DNA of 64,000 nt from Nitrospirillum sp034427435. GTDB lineage: Bacteria; Pseudomonadota; Alphaproteobacteria; Azospirillales; Azospirillaceae. The position numbers were made by a program, and so were the translations under genes. The stretch is from contig NZ_JAXQNP010000003.1 of NCBI RefSeq assembly GCF_034427435.1, forward strand, positions 1,116,001-1,180,000, in the 5' to 3' direction. The notes beneath the pieces are model-generated. The model was given only the letters and a program-made list of their open reading frames with translations. It made no database searches and was not told the origin of the DNA. Of the stretch, positions 7,637 to 17,256 are shown one piece after another (the stretch's first letter is position 1; every line of letters starts with the position of its first letter).

Positions 7637-10084
7637 TTAGAAGGACGTGTGGATGGTGCCCATGAACGTGCGCGGGGCACCAACCTGGTAGAAGGGCAGG
7701 CTGGTCTTGCCGGCCACCGTGGCGACCGTCGTGGACGACGAGATCGTGTTCAGGTAGCGGCGGTCGAACAGGTTGTTCACGTTGAACTGCAGGTAGGTGC
7801 CCTTGAAGCCGGCGGTGTCCGGCAGGTCCAGACGGGCCTCGAAGTTGGCGACGAAGAACGGGGTGGTCCATTCGTCATTCACGTCGGTGGCGGCGCGGGT
7901 GCCGGTGTACTTGCCTTCGATCGAGGCCGACAGGATGTCCAGCGGCTTGTACTCGACGCGGCCGGCGGCCATCCATTCCGGCGTGTCCACCAGCTGCTTG
8001 CCGGAGGTGAGGAAGGTGGTGCCGTTCGGGCCGGCCAGGTTGTTCTTGACCTCGGAGTGCGTGTAGCTGCCGGAGGTGTAGAAGGTGACCTGCTCGGTGA
8101 CGGTGAAGCCCGCTTCGATCGAGGCGCCGTACAGATCGACGCGGCCCAGGCTGCGGTCGATGGTGTTGTTGGCGTCGTTCGGGTCCAGGGCGGACACGAT
8201 GCGGTTGATGTACCGGGTGTACCAGCCGCTGACCGAGGTCATCAGCCAGTTGGTCTGATAACGCTCGCCCAGTTCGAAGTTATAGGTCTTCTCCGGATCG
8301 ACGATGCCCGGCTGGTCGGTCTTCACGCCATACAGGTTGTCCGTGCGCGGGGCGGAGAAGCCTTCCGAGAACTGGAAGTAGACCTGATGTTCCGGCGTGA
8401 CCTGGTACACGACGCCCAGGCTGGGCAGCGGGTCGCTGAAGTCCTTCGTGCCGGTGAACGGGGTCCGGTACAGGTTGGTCTGGGTGATGGTCGGGTTGGT
8501 GGTGCAGTACTGGTTGCTGTTCAGCGACGCCACGTTGGTGGAGGTGCCAGTGTAGGTATAGCAGTACTGGTTCAGTTCACGGTGGAAGTAGGGCAGGCGC
8601 AGGGCCGGCACCACGGTCAGCTTCTGGTCGAAGGCCTTGTACACATATTCCAGCGACGCCTGGTTCAGCTCGGCGATGGAATAACGGTTACGCGATTCCA
8701 GTTGGGAGCCGTCGGCGGCGTAGACCTGGCCGGAGTACTTGCCGCCGAACACGTCCAGCGGGGTGCCATCGGCGCCGATGTAGGTGAAGTCGCCGGTCTG
8801 GCGGTGACGGCCGTAGTCCAGGGTGTAGCCGACGCGCAGGCGGTTGTTGTCATCGATGTCCCAGATCAGGGACGAGGTGACGCCGGTGCGGAAGGTGTTG
8901 GTGTTGCTGGGGGCGTACAGCAGCACGGTGTCGTTCAGGTCGCCGTCGCCGTTCAGGTCCACGCCCTTGGCGGTCTTGCTGGCGCCGATCAGGCGGGGAT
9001 CGGTTTCCTTCATCGAGGTGGTGCCGCCGCCGTTGGCCAGCGTGTACTGGAAGTACGGGTCGACCGTCAGCATGACGTCATCGGCCAGGTGGAAGCGCGA
9101 CTGGCCGCGGACGTTGCCCGTGTTGGACGGGTTGACGCGCACGCCGTAGTAGTTGCTGTCCAGGCTGGACGGGGTGTCCGGCTTGCCGGCGACGGCCGTC
9201 TGCGGCACCCAGGTGTTGTTGTAGTCGGCGAAGTAGTTGTTGGCGAACGTCGCGCGGCTGTTCGTCTGGTACGAGTTGTTGCGGTTCTCGTTGTAGTGCG
9301 CGGCGACGGAGATGAAGTCACCACCACCCAGGTCTTCATAGATGCGGCCGTTGACCTGCTTCTTCTGCAGCTCGCCGTAGCCCTTGAACTTGTCGTAATC
9401 CTGGTAGGACGCGGCCAGGAAGGCGGAGGTGCGGTTGCCGGGGCCGAAATCGCCGGTGTCCAGGACGGTGAAGATGCGCTTGTAGTTGTTGCTGCCGAAG
9501 CTCAGCTTGCCTTCGACGCCCAGCTCATCCAGCGGCTTGCGGGTCTGGACGTTGATGGTGCCGCCGGTGGCCGACGCGGTCGGGCTGTCGACGTCGGTGG
9601 TGCCGATGTTGACGGTGGCGCGGTTCACCAGCTCTTCATCGATGACCTGGTTGGAATAGATGGCGTAGTTGCCGGTGTCGTTCAGCGGGATGCCGTCGAA
9701 GGTCAGCGAGACGCGGTTGCCGTCGAAGCCGCGGATGCGGATGTTGCCGCCGGAGGAGCCGTAGGCGTCGTTGTTGGTGAAGTTGACGCCCGGCAGCAGG
9801 TTCAGGCTGGCCAGCACGCTCTGCCCGGCGGTCTGCGTGGCCAGGTATTCCTGGGTCACGGTCGACTTGGACTTGGGCGCGGTCTCGGCCTGGATCAGGC
9901 CACCGATGGTGGGCTGCTTGCGCGCGCCGGTGATGACGATCTCATCCATTTCGGAGGCGGTGGACTGCGCCAGCGCCGGGGCGGTCCAGGCGGCGGCGGT
10001 GGCCAGCGCGACCAGGCCGGTGCCCAGCTTCAGGAAAGAGGTATAGCGGCGCGCCGGCGCCATCCCGCGAGTAAGCTTCTTCAT
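7637..10084 (-). CDS. TonB-dependent outer-membrane receptor (third copy)
   Basis: 815 residues. A signal peptide (MKKLTRG... to ALAQ, ~residue 40) precedes a TonB-box-like EMDEIVITGARKQ, a plug domain with GNIRIRGFDGNRVSLTFDGIPLNDTGNYAIYS around residues 110-150, and a barrel ending in TFMGTIHTSF. The plug resembles receptors of the FecA/CirA type for iron chelates more than the large SGGASAVYGAD class next door; this assignment is tentative. It is the third receptor in a row on the same strand, but each has its own terminator, so they are not one operon. A 650-base gap separates it from the divergent sensor kinase. Confidence 0.9.
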   Translation of the reverse strand: MKKLTRGMAPARRYTSFLKLGTGLVALATAAAWTAPALAQSTASEMDEIVITGARKQPTIGGLIQAETAPKSKSTVTQEYLATQTAGQSVLASLNLLPGVNFTNNDAYGSSGGNIRIRGFDGNRVSLTFDGIPLNDTGNYAIYSNQVIDEELVNRATVNIGTTDVDSPTASATGGTINVQTRKPLDELGVEGKLSFGSNNYKRIFTVLDTGDFGPGNRTSAFLAASYQDYDKFKGYGELQKKQVNGRIYEDLGGGDFISVAAHYNENRNNSYQTNSRATFANNYFADYNNTWVPQTAVAGKPDTPSSLDSNYYGVRVNPSNTGNVRGQSRFHLADDVMLTVDPYFQYTLANGGGTTSMKETDPRLIGASKTAKGVDLNGDGDLNDTVLLYAPSNTNTFRTGVTSSLIWDIDDNNRLRVGYTLDYGRHRQTGDFTYIGADGTPLDVFGGKYSGQVYAADGSQLESRNRYSIAELNQASLEYVYKAFDQKLTVVPALRLPYFHRELNQYCYTYTGTSTNVASLNSNQYCTTNPTITQTNLYRTPFTGTKDFSDPLPSLGVVYQVTPEHQVYFQFSEGFSAPRTDNLYGVKTDQPGIVDPEKTYNFELGERYQTNWLMTSVSGWYTRYINRIVSALDPNDANNTIDRSLGRVDLYGASIEAGFTVTEQVTFYTSGSYTHSEVKNNLAGPNGTTFLTSGKQLVDTPEWMAAGRVEYKPLDILSASIEGKYTGTRAATDVNDEWTTPFFVANFEARLDLPDTAGFKGTYLQFNVNNLFDRRYLNTISSSTTVATVAGKTSLPFYQVGAPRTFMGTIHTSF

Positions 10085-10739
10085 CGATTGCCCCCAGAAT
10101 TTGGATCGTTCGTCGTTCGGTCAGCCTTACACCCGTCCGCACCCGCTCGTTCAGCCAGGGTGTGGCCGTGTCGGGCGCTTTATTCACTCCTTCGTATTAC
10201 AACACCATTACAGAGGCGCGGCCTTCTTGTCCGTGCCGTGCAAAAGCGCGCTGATTTGCCCCCTGGTGTGGCCGTCAAAGCACATATCGGATGCCGTCCG
10301 CGACAAAGTGCAGCGCAGCTTTTTCTCGCGGAAATAGACAAATTATCATTTCATATCAAGTAGTTAACTGCCGTCGCAACTGCACTGGCCCCCTGTGTCG
10401 GGGGAAGTGTTGCAGAATGATGAAATCTTGACCCGTTGATCAGGAAATCGGACGAATCAGGGCGCCGCCGGAGCCCCTTTCCCACCGCGTCGCTGAAAGG
10501 ATGGGATCTTGCCGTCGGGGTGGTCATGGGTGCGGCGTCGCGCGCCGGACCCAAGTTGTGCCGGGCGCGGGCCGGGGCACCGCGTTTCTACTACCCAATC
10601 GCTGGCCTTTCCGAACCACCCGCCCTTGGCGCCTTGGGTGGCCGGCCCTAATATGATCACAGGGCGGGTTTCCTTTGGGGGATCCGGCCGGGATGCATTC
10701 GGGGGCATGGCGCATGCGACGCGCGGACGGTGAGGGGTG
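10085..10739. other. Divergent intergenic region, TonB receptor / hybrid kinase
   Basis: About 650 bases between divergent genes. It should carry both promoters. The part nearest the receptor (10300-10370) is AT-richer than the surroundings. Small open frames in the region are GC-skew artefacts. No repeat, RNA gene or operator that I can name. Confidence 0.4.
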
Positions 10740-13700
10740 ATGCGTCTACCGGGGTTGCGCAGCAGGCTGCTGGTGCTTCTGGTGGCCGTCATCGGCGCCA
10801 TGGCGGCGCTGATGGTGGTCGAGGGGCAATCCCGCCGCCACGCCGCCGTCACCGCCGCCCGCGCCCATCTCCGCATCCTGACCCAGGTGGCGGAGGAAGA
10901 GCACCGTGTGCTGGTGGAACAACTGGGCCATTTGGTGGAAACCGTGGCCCTGCAGGAATTGGACGTGTCCACGGGCGACTGCGCTGACGACCTGGCGCGC
11001 CTGAAGGCAGCCGAGCCCTGGATCGCCAACGTCTTCCTCTCCCGGCCGGACGGCACCACCATCTGCGCGTCGACCAACGCCCCGGCGGCCCTGCTGACCG
11101 TCGGGGACCGGCCTTATTTCCAGGAAGCGGTGCGCACCGGCCGCGCCACCCTGAGCGACTATATGATAGGGCGTACCTCGCGGGCGCCCATCCTGGCCAT
11201 GGCGCGCCCCATCCTGGGACCGGACGGCCAGGTGACGGCCGTCGCCCGGGCCAGCATGCGGCTGAACTGGGCCGGCCGCCTGGCCGCCATGGCGGCGGAC
11301 ATGCCCAACGGCGTGTTCGCCATTGTCGACGCCCGGGGCGAGATGCTGGTGCGCTTCCCGGCGACGGCCCGCGCGCCCGCCCCCCTTCCGCTGGATGGCT
11401 CGGCCGTCCTGGATGACAAGGCGGGCGCGGACCTGCCGGGGGAGACCGTGGAGGCGGGCCTGGTGTCGCAGCTGTTCGCTCAGCCCTCGGGCACGCTGCT
11501 GTCCGCCGGGCTGGATGGGGTGCCCCGCATCATCGGCTTCGGCGCCTTGCAGGGCCTCAACGCCCGCGTCCTCGTCAGCCTGCCCCGGGACGAGGCGGTG
11601 GGCGAGGCGGATGATGATTTCTGGCGCAGCATGATGGGGTTGGCGGCGGTGGCCGCCGTCACCCTGATGTTCGGCATCGTTGGCGTCGAAACGTCGGTCA
11701 TGAGCCGGCTCGGCACGCTGACGCGGGTGGTTGAGCGCATCGGCCGGGGCGAGCGCGGCGTGCGCGCGCCCGTGCGACCGGCCGATGCGGAGTTCGCGGT
11801 GTTGGCCCGCGCCATCAACACCATGGCCCACAACCTGGAACAGGGCGCCGCCGACCTGGCGGAGCGTGAGGTGCGCTTCCGCGACCTGATCGATGTGTCC
11901 ACCGACTGGTATTGGGAGGCGGACCCCGCCCGGCGTCTCACCTACGTTTCCCCCGGCGTGCGCGCCATCGGCCTGGACCCGCAGCGCATGGTGGGGGAAA
12001 CCCCGGTCGCTGGCCTGACCCCCACGCCCGAGACGGCCGCCGCCCTGGCCAGCGGCGCCGACGGACGCGAGTTTCGCGACCTGCGCTACATCGTCGATCA
12101 CCCCAGCGGCCGGCGCTATCACATCGTGCTGTCGGGGCGTCCCCTGTACGACGTGGACGGCACCATCCGCGGTTGGCGTGGCGTCGGCCGGGACATCACC
12201 GCCCTGGTGGAGGCGCGCGTCGCCCGGGAGGAGAGCGAGGCCCGGTTCCGCCTGCTGGCTGATCGCGCCAGCGACATCATCCTGCTGACCCGCCCCGATG
12301 GCACGCGCCTGTACGTTTCCCCCTCGGTGGAGCGCATCCTGGGTTACAGCGTGGCCGAATTCACGTCACTGCCCCTGTCGGACCTCCGCCACCCGGACGA
12401 CGATGCCGTCGACGCGACGCTGGCGGCGCTGTCGGCGGCGGCCCAGCAGCCGGACCGCCTGGCCGGGGACGAGGGCGGAGAGCCGGCGGGGAACGCGGCC
12501 GATGGCGTTTCCGCCCGTTTCCGTCTGCGTCACAAGGATGGCCGCTGGATATGGCTCGAGGCCCTGATCTCCCACACCCGGGGTGACGATGGCGCGCCCT
12601 TGCTGATCTCCGCCGCGCGCGACATCACCCGCCGCGTGCGGCAGGAGGAGGAGTTGCGCGCCGCACGGGACACCCTGACGGCGGCGGCGGCGGAATTGGA
12701 GCAGGCCCGCCGCGCGGCGGAGGATGCCAACGTCGCCAAATCCGCCTTCCTCACCGCCACGAGCCATGAGATCCGCACGCCGTTGAACGGTATCATCGGG
12801 GCGATCCAGTTGCTGGCGGCGGAGCCGCTGGCGCCCTTGCAGCGCGATTTGGCCGCCATCATTCGTGACAGTGCGCAGACACTTCTGCTACTGGTGGACG
12901 ATCTCCTGGATTTGTCGAAACTGGAGGCCGGCCGCGTGGAATTGGTGGAGACGGAGTTCCAGCTCGCCGCCGTGGTGACGGAGGCGGCCCGCCTGATGGA
13001 GGGCCAGGCGCGGGCCAAGGGCCTGGCGCTCACCACCCGCATCGCGCCCGAGGCGGCCGCCCCCTTCCGGGGCGATGCCCGCCGCCTGCGGCAGGTGCTG
13101 CTGAACCTGCTGGGCAACGCCGTCAAGTTCACCGACCAGGGCGAGATCCAACTGATGGCCGAGGTGGTGGATGCCCCCGGGCAGATGACCCATGTGGTGC
13201 TGACCGTGCGCGACACCGGCATCGGCATGACGGCCGAGCAGCAGGCGCGGCTGTTCAACCGTTTCGTCCAGGGCGATGACGGCATCGCCCAGCGCTATGG
13301 CGGCAGCGGCCTCGGCCTGTCCATTTGCCGGGAACTGGTCACCCTCATGGGCGGCACCATCACCTGCGAGAGCGCGCCTGGCCAGGGCAGCACCTTCGTC
13401 ATCGATCTGACCCTACCCCGCTTGCCCATCCAGGCGGCGGCCCAGGCCCCCGACTCCGGTCCCGCCGCCGCCCCCAAGCGCGGGGCCGGGCGGCGCGTGC
13501 TGGTGGTGGAGGACAACAGCATCAACGCCCGCATCACGGAAATGATGCTGCGGACGGAAGGCTACACCGTCGTCCTGGCCGGCGATGGCGCCGCCGGGGC
13601 CGCCATCGCCCTGGGCGATCCGCCGGTGGATTTGGTGCTGATGGACATCCAGATGGCGGGCCTGGATGGGCTGGAGGCCACGCGCCGCATCCGCGCGGGC

Positions 13701-14291
13701 GAGCCGCCCGGCCGCCGCGTGCCGGTCATCGCCATGACGGCCAACGCCATGGTGGGAATGCGCGAAGAATACCTGGCCGCCGGCATGGACGACTATGTGT
13801 CCAAGCCCTTCGATCAAAACCGCTTCCTGGATCTGGTGGCGCGGTGGACGGCGGCCGTGCCGGCAAACAACGGCGAGGTGGTGGACGCCCCTCCGCCGCC
13901 GCCTACCGCCGGCGACGGGTATCCCATGGGCGACCAGCCGCTGTTCGATGGCGAGCCCTTGGCCAAGCTGGTGGATCTGGCGGGCCGCGAGGGCACGGTG
14001 GACATGGTGCGCGAGTTCGTGAGCTTCGGCCAGGCCCGTATCGCCCGCACCGCCAGCCTGGTGGCCGCCGACAACCTGGCCGAGGCGCGGCGCGAGGCGC
14101 ACAGCCTGATCTCCACCGTCGGCAATCTAGGATTGCGCCGCCTGCAACGCCTGGCGGAATCGCTGGAACAAGCCTGCGTCGACGGCGATGCGGAACAGGC
14201 ACGCCAGCTCATGGCCGCCATCGTCGGCCTGGCCCCGGCCTCCTGGACCGCCCTGGCCCAGGATTATCCCGTGCCCATCGCCGCGGCTTGA
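10740..14291 (+). CDS. Hybrid sensor histidine kinase (Cache-HAMP-PAS-PAS-HisKA-HATPase-REC-HPt)
   Basis: About 1183 residues. Domain order: membrane helix (~8-27), periplasmic Cache-like sensor (~30-295), second helix (~298-318), HAMP (~320-372), two PAS domains (~380-500 and ~505-635), a coiled linker, HisKA with phospho-acceptor His676 in TSHEIRTPLNGIIG, HATPase with NLLGNAVKF, DTGIGM and GGSGLGLSI boxes, a receiver with Asp969 in LVLMDIQM, and a C-terminal HPt-like domain with His1121 in AHSLISTVGNLG. The complete phosphorelay on one chain implies a separate response regulator, which is not in the window. The ATG at 10740 is preferred over the GTG at 10737 because GGTGAGGGG lies too close to the latter. 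The signal is unknown. Confidence 0.93.
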   Translation: MRLPGLRSRLLVLLVAVIGAMAALMVVEGQSRRHAAVTAARAHLRILTQVAEEEHRVLVEQLGHLVETVALQELDVSTGDCADDLARLKAAEPWIANVFLSRPDGTTICASTNAPAALLTVGDRPYFQEAVRTGRATLSDYMIGRTSRAPILAMARPILGPDGQVTAVARASMRLNWAGRLAAMAADMPNGVFAIVDARGEMLVRFPATARAPAPLPLDGSAVLDDKAGADLPGETVEAGLVSQLFAQPSGTLLSAGLDGVPRIIGFGALQGLNARVLVSLPRDEAVGEADDDFWRSMMGLAAVAAVTLMFGIVGVETSVMSRLGTLTRVVERIGRGERGVRAPVRPADAEFAVLARAINTMAHNLEQGAADLAEREVRFRDLIDVSTDWYWEADPARRLTYVSPGVRAIGLDPQRMVGETPVAGLTPTPETAAALASGADGREFRDLRYIVDHPSGRRYHIVLSGRPLYDVDGTIRGWRGVGRDITALVEARVAREESEARFRLLADRASDIILLTRPDGTRLYVSPSVERILGYSVAEFTSLPLSDLRHPDDDAVDATLAALSAAAQQPDRLAGDEGGEPAGNAADGVSARFRLRHKDGRWIWLEALISHTRGDDGAPLLISAARDITRRVRQEEELRAARDTLTAAAAELEQARRAAEDANVAKSAFLTATSHEIRTPLNGIIGAIQLLAAEPLAPLQRDLAAIIRDSAQTLLLLVDDLLDLSKLEAGRVELVETEFQLAAVVTEAARLMEGQARAKGLALTTRIAPEAAAPFRGDARRLRQVLLNLLGNAVKFTDQGEIQLMAEVVDAPGQMTHVVLTVRDTGIGMTAEQQARLFNRFVQGDDGIAQRYGGSGLGLSICRELVTLMGGTITCESAPGQGSTFVIDLTLPRLPIQAAAQAPDSGPAAAPKRGAGRRVLVVEDNSINARITEMMLRTEGYTVVLAGDGAAGAAIALGDPPVDLVLMDIQMAGLDGLEATRRIRAGEPPGRRVPVIAMTANAMVGMREEYLAAGMDDYVSKPFDQNRFLDLVARWTAAVPANNGEVVDAPPPPPTAGDGYPMGDQPLFDGEPLAKLVDLAGREGTVDMVREFVSFGQARIARTASLVAADNLAEARREAHSLISTVGNLGLRRLQRLAESLEQACVDGDAEQARQLMAAIVGLAPASWTALAQDYPVPIAAA

Positions 14292-14316
14292 TCGCTTCGC
14301 TTCGGCGGGGGCAACC

Positions 14317-15273
14317 TCAGGCGCTGCCGATGAGGATCCCGGTGGCGAACACCAGCAGGCCCCCGACGATCACCTGGAAGGCGGCGGCCAGGAAGGTCGT
14401 GTCCATGTAGCGATTGCGGATCCAGGCGATGACGCCCAGCTCCGCCGCCACAACCGCGGCGGCGATGGCCGTGGCCGTCCAGAAGTCGGGAACCAGATAG
14501 GGCAGGGCGTGGCCCAGGCCGCCCACGGTGGTCATCAAGCCGCAGACCAGACCGCGCAGCCAGGGGCTGCCCCGGCCGGTCAGGCTGCCATCGTCGGACA
14601 GGGCCTCGGCGAAGCCCATGCTGATGCCCGCCCCCACGGCGGACGCGATGCCCACCAGAAAGGTTTGCCAGGTGTCATGCGTGGCGAAGGCGGCGGCGAA
14701 CAAGGGGGCGAGGGTGGAGACGGAGCCATCCATCAGCCCGGCCAGGCCCGGCTGCACCACCTGCAACACGAACAGGCGCCGTTCCGACGCGTGCTCCTCC
14801 TCCCGTACTTCGGGCGTCACCAGGCGGGATTCCAGCTGCTCCGCCCGCGCCTCGTGGCGCCGCTCCTCATCCGCCAAATCCCCCAGCAGCTGCCGGATGG
14901 CGGCGTCGGTGGAGCGGCGGGCGGCCCGGGTATAGAAGCGTTTGGTCTCCGCCTCCATCAATTCGGCCTGTTGGCGCACCGTTTCCAGCGCCAGGGGGCG
15001 GGTCAGCCACACCGGCTTGCGTTGCACGAACCCGCGCACGTCCTGGCGCCGGATCAGCGGGATATGCTCGCCAAAGCGCTTGCGGTACAGCTCGATCAGG
15101 CGGTGCCGGTGGCCATTCTCCTCCGCCGCCATGGCGTTGAAGACCTTGGCGCTTTCCGGGAAATTTTCCCGAAGGCCGGTGGCGAACTCGTCATAGATGC
15201 GGGCGTCCTCCTCCTCCAGCGAGACGGCCAGCGCCAGCACCTCCTGTTCGGTGAGGTCGGAGAAATCTTTCAT
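14317..15273 (-). CDS. mbfA: Membrane-bound ferritin / iron exporter, MbfA type
   Basis: 318 residues starting MKDFSDLTEQEV. The N-terminal half is a ferritin-like four-helix domain with metal-site glutamates (EEEDARIYDEF, EENGHRHRL, EAETKRFY, DEERRHE); the C-terminal ~155 residues form a VIT1/CCC1-type transporter with about five helices (MDGSVSTLAPLFAAAFA, GISMGFAEALS). This fusion is the alphaproteobacterial MbfA, an inner-membrane ferrous iron exporter that protects against iron and peroxide stress. The upstream open frame extends to 15600, but the family starts at this Met, so the extension is not used. It is divergent from a LysE-type exporter, with a partial Fur-box-like sequence in the gap. 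Confidence 0.92.
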   Translation of the reverse strand: MKDFSDLTEQEVLALAVSLEEEDARIYDEFATGLRENFPESAKVFNAMAAEENGHRHRLIELYRKRFGEHIPLIRRQDVRGFVQRKPVWLTRPLALETVRQQAELMEAETKRFYTRAARRSTDAAIRQLLGDLADEERRHEARAEQLESRLVTPEVREEEHASERRLFVLQVVQPGLAGLMDGSVSTLAPLFAAAFATHDTWQTFLVGIASAVGAGISMGFAEALSDDGSLTGRGSPWLRGLVCGLMTTVGGLGHALPYLVPDFWTATAIAAAVVAAELGVIAWIRNRYMDTTFLAAAFQVIVGGLLVFATGILIGSA

Positions 15274-15374
15274 GGACGGGCCTCGGGCGCGGACGGCGGG
15301 AAGGATGATCCCGAGACTAGCCATGTTCACGCGGCCGTCAACCCGCGGCGTGGGGGGCTCACCGAATTTCCAAG

Positions 15375-15389
15375 TAATAATAATGAGTT
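15375..15389. promoter_or_regulatory. Possible Fur-type iron box
   Basis: TAATAATAATGAGTT, an AT-rich patch in otherwise GC-rich sequence, matches the left half of the Fur 7-1-7 consensus but not the right. It lies 102 bases upstream of mbfA and 125 upstream of the LysE-type gene. MbfA genes are usually controlled by Irr or Fur in this class; the site itself is a weak inference. Confidence 0.25.
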
Positions 15390-15514
15390 GCGCTTGCTTC
15401 CCGCTGCCGCCATGGCGCTGGGGCATGGGCTCCCTGCGCATGGCCCCCCTCATCAACCGACGGCTTCCGGGATACAGTCCCAGCCCAACCCTTATCAGCG
15501 AGGACGCGCGGGCC

Positions 15515-16165
15515 ATGTTGAGCTGGCAGACCCTTTCAGCCTTCACCGTCACCTGCTTCCTCCTCTCGGCCACGCCGGGCCCCAACATGCTGTTCGCCAT
15601 GGGGGTGGGTCTGCGTCACGGCGTGCGCGCGGCGGCCTGGGCGGGGGCCGGCATGTGCCTGGCGTTGGGGGCCATGGCGGGCCTGTCCGCCATCGGCATG
15701 GCGGCGCTGCTGCAGGCGTCCTCCACCGCCTTCATGGTGGTGAAGGTGCTGGGCGTCGCCTATCTGCTGTACCTTGGCGTCCAGGCCTGGCGGGCCAAGC
15801 CCGAGGACACGCTGCGGGCCGAGGCCGGCGCCGAACGGGAGGGGGAGGCAGTGCGTCCCGCCGATGCCGCCGCCCACCGGCTGCTGCTGCGCGGCCTGCT
15901 GGTTTGCGGCTCCAACCCCAAGGCCTTGATCTTCATGGCCGCCTTCTTCCCTCAATTCATTGATGCCGCCCTGCCGCTGACGGCCCAGCTGGTGCTGCTG
16001 ACCGTGCTGATGGTGGTGATCGAGTTCGGCTGGATCCTGGCCTACGCCATCGGGGGGCAGACCCTGGCCAGCCGCCTGCAGACGCCCAAGGCGGCGCGCC
16101 AGTTGAACCGCCTGACCGGCGGCCTGCTGATCGGGGCCGGCGGCATCCTGGCCCTGATGCGCTGA
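15515..16165 (+). CDS. LysE/RhtB-family amino-acid exporter
   Basis: 216 residues beginning MLSWQTLSAFTVTCFLLSATPGPNML; the TPGPNML motif after the first helix and about six membrane segments define the LysE/RhtB family, which exports amino acids or related metabolites across the inner membrane. The family length (~205-215 aa) supports this start rather than the upstream in-frame Met at 15197. A conserved GSNPKALIFMAAFFPQFI segment sits mid-protein, as in RhtB. The gene stands alone, divergent from mbfA. Substrate unknown. Confidence 0.9.
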   Translation: MLSWQTLSAFTVTCFLLSATPGPNMLFAMGVGLRHGVRAAAWAGAGMCLALGAMAGLSAIGMAALLQASSTAFMVVKVLGVAYLLYLGVQAWRAKPEDTLRAEAGAEREGEAVRPADAAAHRLLLRGLLVCGSNPKALIFMAAFFPQFIDAALPLTAQLVLLTVLMVVIEFGWILAYAIGGQTLASRLQTPKAARQLNRLTGGLLIGAGGILALMR

Positions 16166-16296
16166 CCGCCGCGCTGACAGTCGGGCCGACAGCCGTGTAA
16201 GCTCAGGTCGTTTGCAGATGCGCGCCCATGGCCTACAGTGGTGACGGGTGGCCTTCCGCCGCCGATCCCGTCCCGTCTGGCCGTTCCTGGGGTGCC

Positions 16297-17241
16297 ATGC
16301 CTGTGCGTCGTCTTTCCGCTCCCGTCATCGCCGCCGGCTTGGCCGCGTCCCTGCTGTCCGGCTGCGCCTTCTTCCAGGGGGATGACGAGCCCGTGGCTTC
16401 CAAGCCGACGGTGCCCGCCGCCCCGGTTCCGATGGCGCAACAGCCGGCGACCCCGGCGCCGGACACCATCATGCCCGGCGCCCAGGGACAGGCCGCCGGT
16501 CGCGGGCCGGTATACGATCTGCCTCTGGACGGCCACATCACCCCGCCCGTCGACCCGCCGGATGCCCAGCGCCTGGTGGCCCAGGCTGACGCGCAGATGG
16601 AGGACAAGGACGGCAAGGGCGCCAGCTCCCAGGCCATGGCGCAGGCCCTGGCCCTGTTCGACCAGGCCATGGCGCGCGGCAGCCTGAAGGCGCGCGAGGC
16701 GCTGGCTGTCTATTATTATTACGGCCGGGGCACCGGCCGCGATCCGCAAAAGGCGGCGGAGGTGGTGAAGCCCGCCGCCCAGGCGGGGCTGCCCATGGCG
16801 GCCCTCATCTACGGCCAGCTTTATAACAACGGCAGCATCCCCGGCGGCGGGGCGGGGGAGGCGCAGTACTGGTACAACGTCGCCCGCCGTGCCGGCTGCG
16901 CGCCCTGCATGTCCAGCCACCAGGAATTCCTGAACAGCATTGAGGCCAAGCTGAACCTGCCGCCCAGCAAGGGGCAGGGGGATCTGGCCAGCGACCCCAT
17001 CGTGTTGACCGGCATCGCCGACGACGCGGCGGGAACCAAGCGTGAATACGCCGTGCTGGGCATCCTCTACCCTGGCTGGAAGCAGGTGGAGCAGCATCGC
17101 GTGGTGGAGAACGGCCGCCAACTGGACCAGTTCACCCTGGAAAACACCCAGAAGCGGCGGGTGCGCGTCTATTTCGACGCCACCGATTGGGGCAAGCCGG
17201 CGGCTAAGGGCGGGCCCGGGGGCGGCCCTGGCGCCAAATAA
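16297..17241 (+). CDS. Lipoprotein with Sel1-like repeats
   Basis: About 314 residues. The start at MPVRRLSAPVIAA gives a lipoprotein signal peptide with lipobox LLSGC (lipidated Cys23); the open frame extends 23 codons further upstream. After a Pro/Ala-rich linker come Sel1/TPR-like helices (ALALFDQAMARGSLKAREALAVYYYYGRG, AAQAGLPMAALIYGQLYNNG) that form protein-binding solenoids, then a C-terminal beta region of unknown type (TLENTQKRRVRVYFDATDWG). Likely an envelope protein; no partner gene is evident. Confidence 0.75.
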   Translation: MPVRRLSAPVIAAGLAASLLSGCAFFQGDDEPVASKPTVPAAPVPMAQQPATPAPDTIMPGAQGQAAGRGPVYDLPLDGHITPPVDPPDAQRLVAQADAQMEDKDGKGASSQAMAQALALFDQAMARGSLKAREALAVYYYYGRGTGRDPQKAAEVVKPAAQAGLPMAALIYGQLYNNGSIPGGGAGEAQYWYNVARRAGCAPCMSSHQEFLNSIEAKLNLPPSKGQGDLASDPIVLTGIADDAAGTKREYAVLGILYPGWKQVEQHRVVENGRQLDQFTLENTQKRRVRVYFDATDWGKPAAKGGPGGGPGAK

Positions 17242-17256
17242 CGGGGGCCGCCGTCT

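Noticed and set aside
7649..10363. 904-codon open frame on the + strand
   Set aside because: Antisense shadow of the TonB receptor at 7637-10084, typical of GC-rich DNA.
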